Positions 7,505 to 7,862 of a DNA stretch of 7,862 bases are shown here, one piece after another. The notes under the pieces are model-generated. The model made no database searches. It was not told the DNA's origin and saw only the letters and a list, made by a program, of their open reading frames with translations. This DNA is from an uncultured Porticoccus sp. (GTDB lineage Bacteria > Pseudomonadota > Gammaproteobacteria > Pseudomonadales > Porticoccaceae). Location of the stretch: contig CATLZI010000093.1 of the NCBI GenBank assembly GCA_950063125.1, forward strand, positions 1 to 7,862, given 5' to 3'. Each line of letters begins with the position of its first letter. Position 1 is the first letter of the stretch. Position numbers and translations under genes: made by a program.

Positions 7505-7862
7505 ATGAGAATCAATAAATTATCAATTATTCTGCTCGGGGGACTGCTGGCGATGCCCCTCGTCAGTTACAGCGACACCTCAGAGTCGGGCGGTCCGGCT
7601 GCCGGGCTACTAGCCAATGCGCTTTTTAACGAAACCGAAAAACGGGTATTCGGCGATTACCTGCGCCGCGATTATTCTGGCGACGAGGACAAGGGCAGTG
7701 GCAAGCAGAAGAGTCTGCCCCCCGGTTTGCGCAAAAAGCTGGAACGCGGTGGTGAACTGCCATCGGGTTGGCAGAAAAAAGTTGCGCGTGGCGAAGTCAT
7801 TGATCGCGAACTTTATTTGATGAGTCGGGACCTGCCAGAGGATCTACTGGGACGGCTACCCA
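7505..7862 (+). CDS. Secreted CigR/RcnB-like small protein, 3' end missing
   Basis: An open frame of 119 codons from the ATG at 7505 that is still open at the window end. Residues 1-23 look like a signal peptide (MRINK, then LSIILLGGLLAMPLV, ending SYS), so the product is probably periplasmic. A polar, charged region follows, then two near-identical units in tandem, LPPGLRKKLERGGE (71-84) and LPSGWQKKVARGEV (85-98), and a LPEDLLGRLP block at 110-119. This LPPG-K-RG pattern is typical of proteins annotated as CigR-family (named after a Salmonella anti-virulence protein). It resembles the RcnB family, whose E. coli member is a periplasmic nickel/cobalt homeostasis factor. AAGGA (7491-7495), nine bases before the ATG, is a good Shine-Dalgarno. 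It follows the dmeF-like gene by 32 bases, which suits a metal-linked role, but that is inference. The missing C-terminus should hold the rest of the domain. Confidence 0.8.
   Translation, partial: MRINKLSIILLGGLLAMPLVSYSDTSESGGPAAGLLANALFNETEKRVFGDYLRRDYSGDEDKGSGKQKSLPPGLRKKLERGGELPSGWQKKVARGEVIDRELYLMSRDLPEDLLGRLP

Noticed and set aside
7617..7820. A 67-codon frame near the right edge
   Set aside because: It is out of frame with the signal-peptide protein starting at 7505, which has a good Shine-Dalgarno and recognisable repeats.
1..7862. Defence system, prophage, integron, CRISPR or other undescribed mobile system
   Set aside because: All seven genes are chromosomal housekeeping, stress or metal families with similar composition; no repeats of array type, integrase, transposase or tRNA attachment site were seen.

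Overview
The window looks like ordinary core chromosome from a gammaproteobacterium of moderate GC content. The basis is the close gammaproteobacterial-type sequence of topoisomerase I (including its lysine- and arginine-rich N-terminal insertion), the Slt70-type lytic transglycosylase and the true TatD. A topA / uncharacterised membrane-anchored protein / universal stress protein / slt neighbourhood resembles, from memory, the topA region of Pseudomonas. A genus cannot be named from the sequence alone.

Left part (1-2413, minus strand): topA is cut by the left edge, so only its first 591 codons are present. Upstream of it in the same orientation is a 174-residue protein of unknown function with one N-terminal membrane segment. 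A candidate sigma-70-type promoter for topA lies between the two genes.

Middle (2475-5797, plus strand): a small universal stress protein starts 61 bases from the divergent membrane-anchored gene and is followed by a probable terminator. Then come a periplasmic soluble lytic transglycosylase (slt) and, overlapping it by four bases in an ATGA junction, the metal-dependent nuclease gene tatD.

Right part (5910-7862, plus strand): a secreted c-type haem protein of the DUF3365/Tll0287-like kind, a DmeF-type cation diffusion facilitator with a histidine-rich loop, and the start of a secreted CigR/RcnB-like small protein that runs off the right edge. The genes are 30 and 32 bases apart and look co-transcribed. 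DmeF-type carriers export Co2+/Ni2+ from the cytoplasm, and E. coli RcnB is a periplasmic Co/Ni homeostasis protein encoded beside the exporter RcnA. This trio may therefore be an envelope metal-handling unit, which is an inference from family membership and gene order.

No RNA genes, mobile elements, CRISPR arrays or defence systems were seen, and no gap between genes exceeds about 115 bases. I found no clear sign of an undescribed system. The haem protein / DmeF / CigR-like cluster and the 174-residue unknown are the parts most worth a second look.
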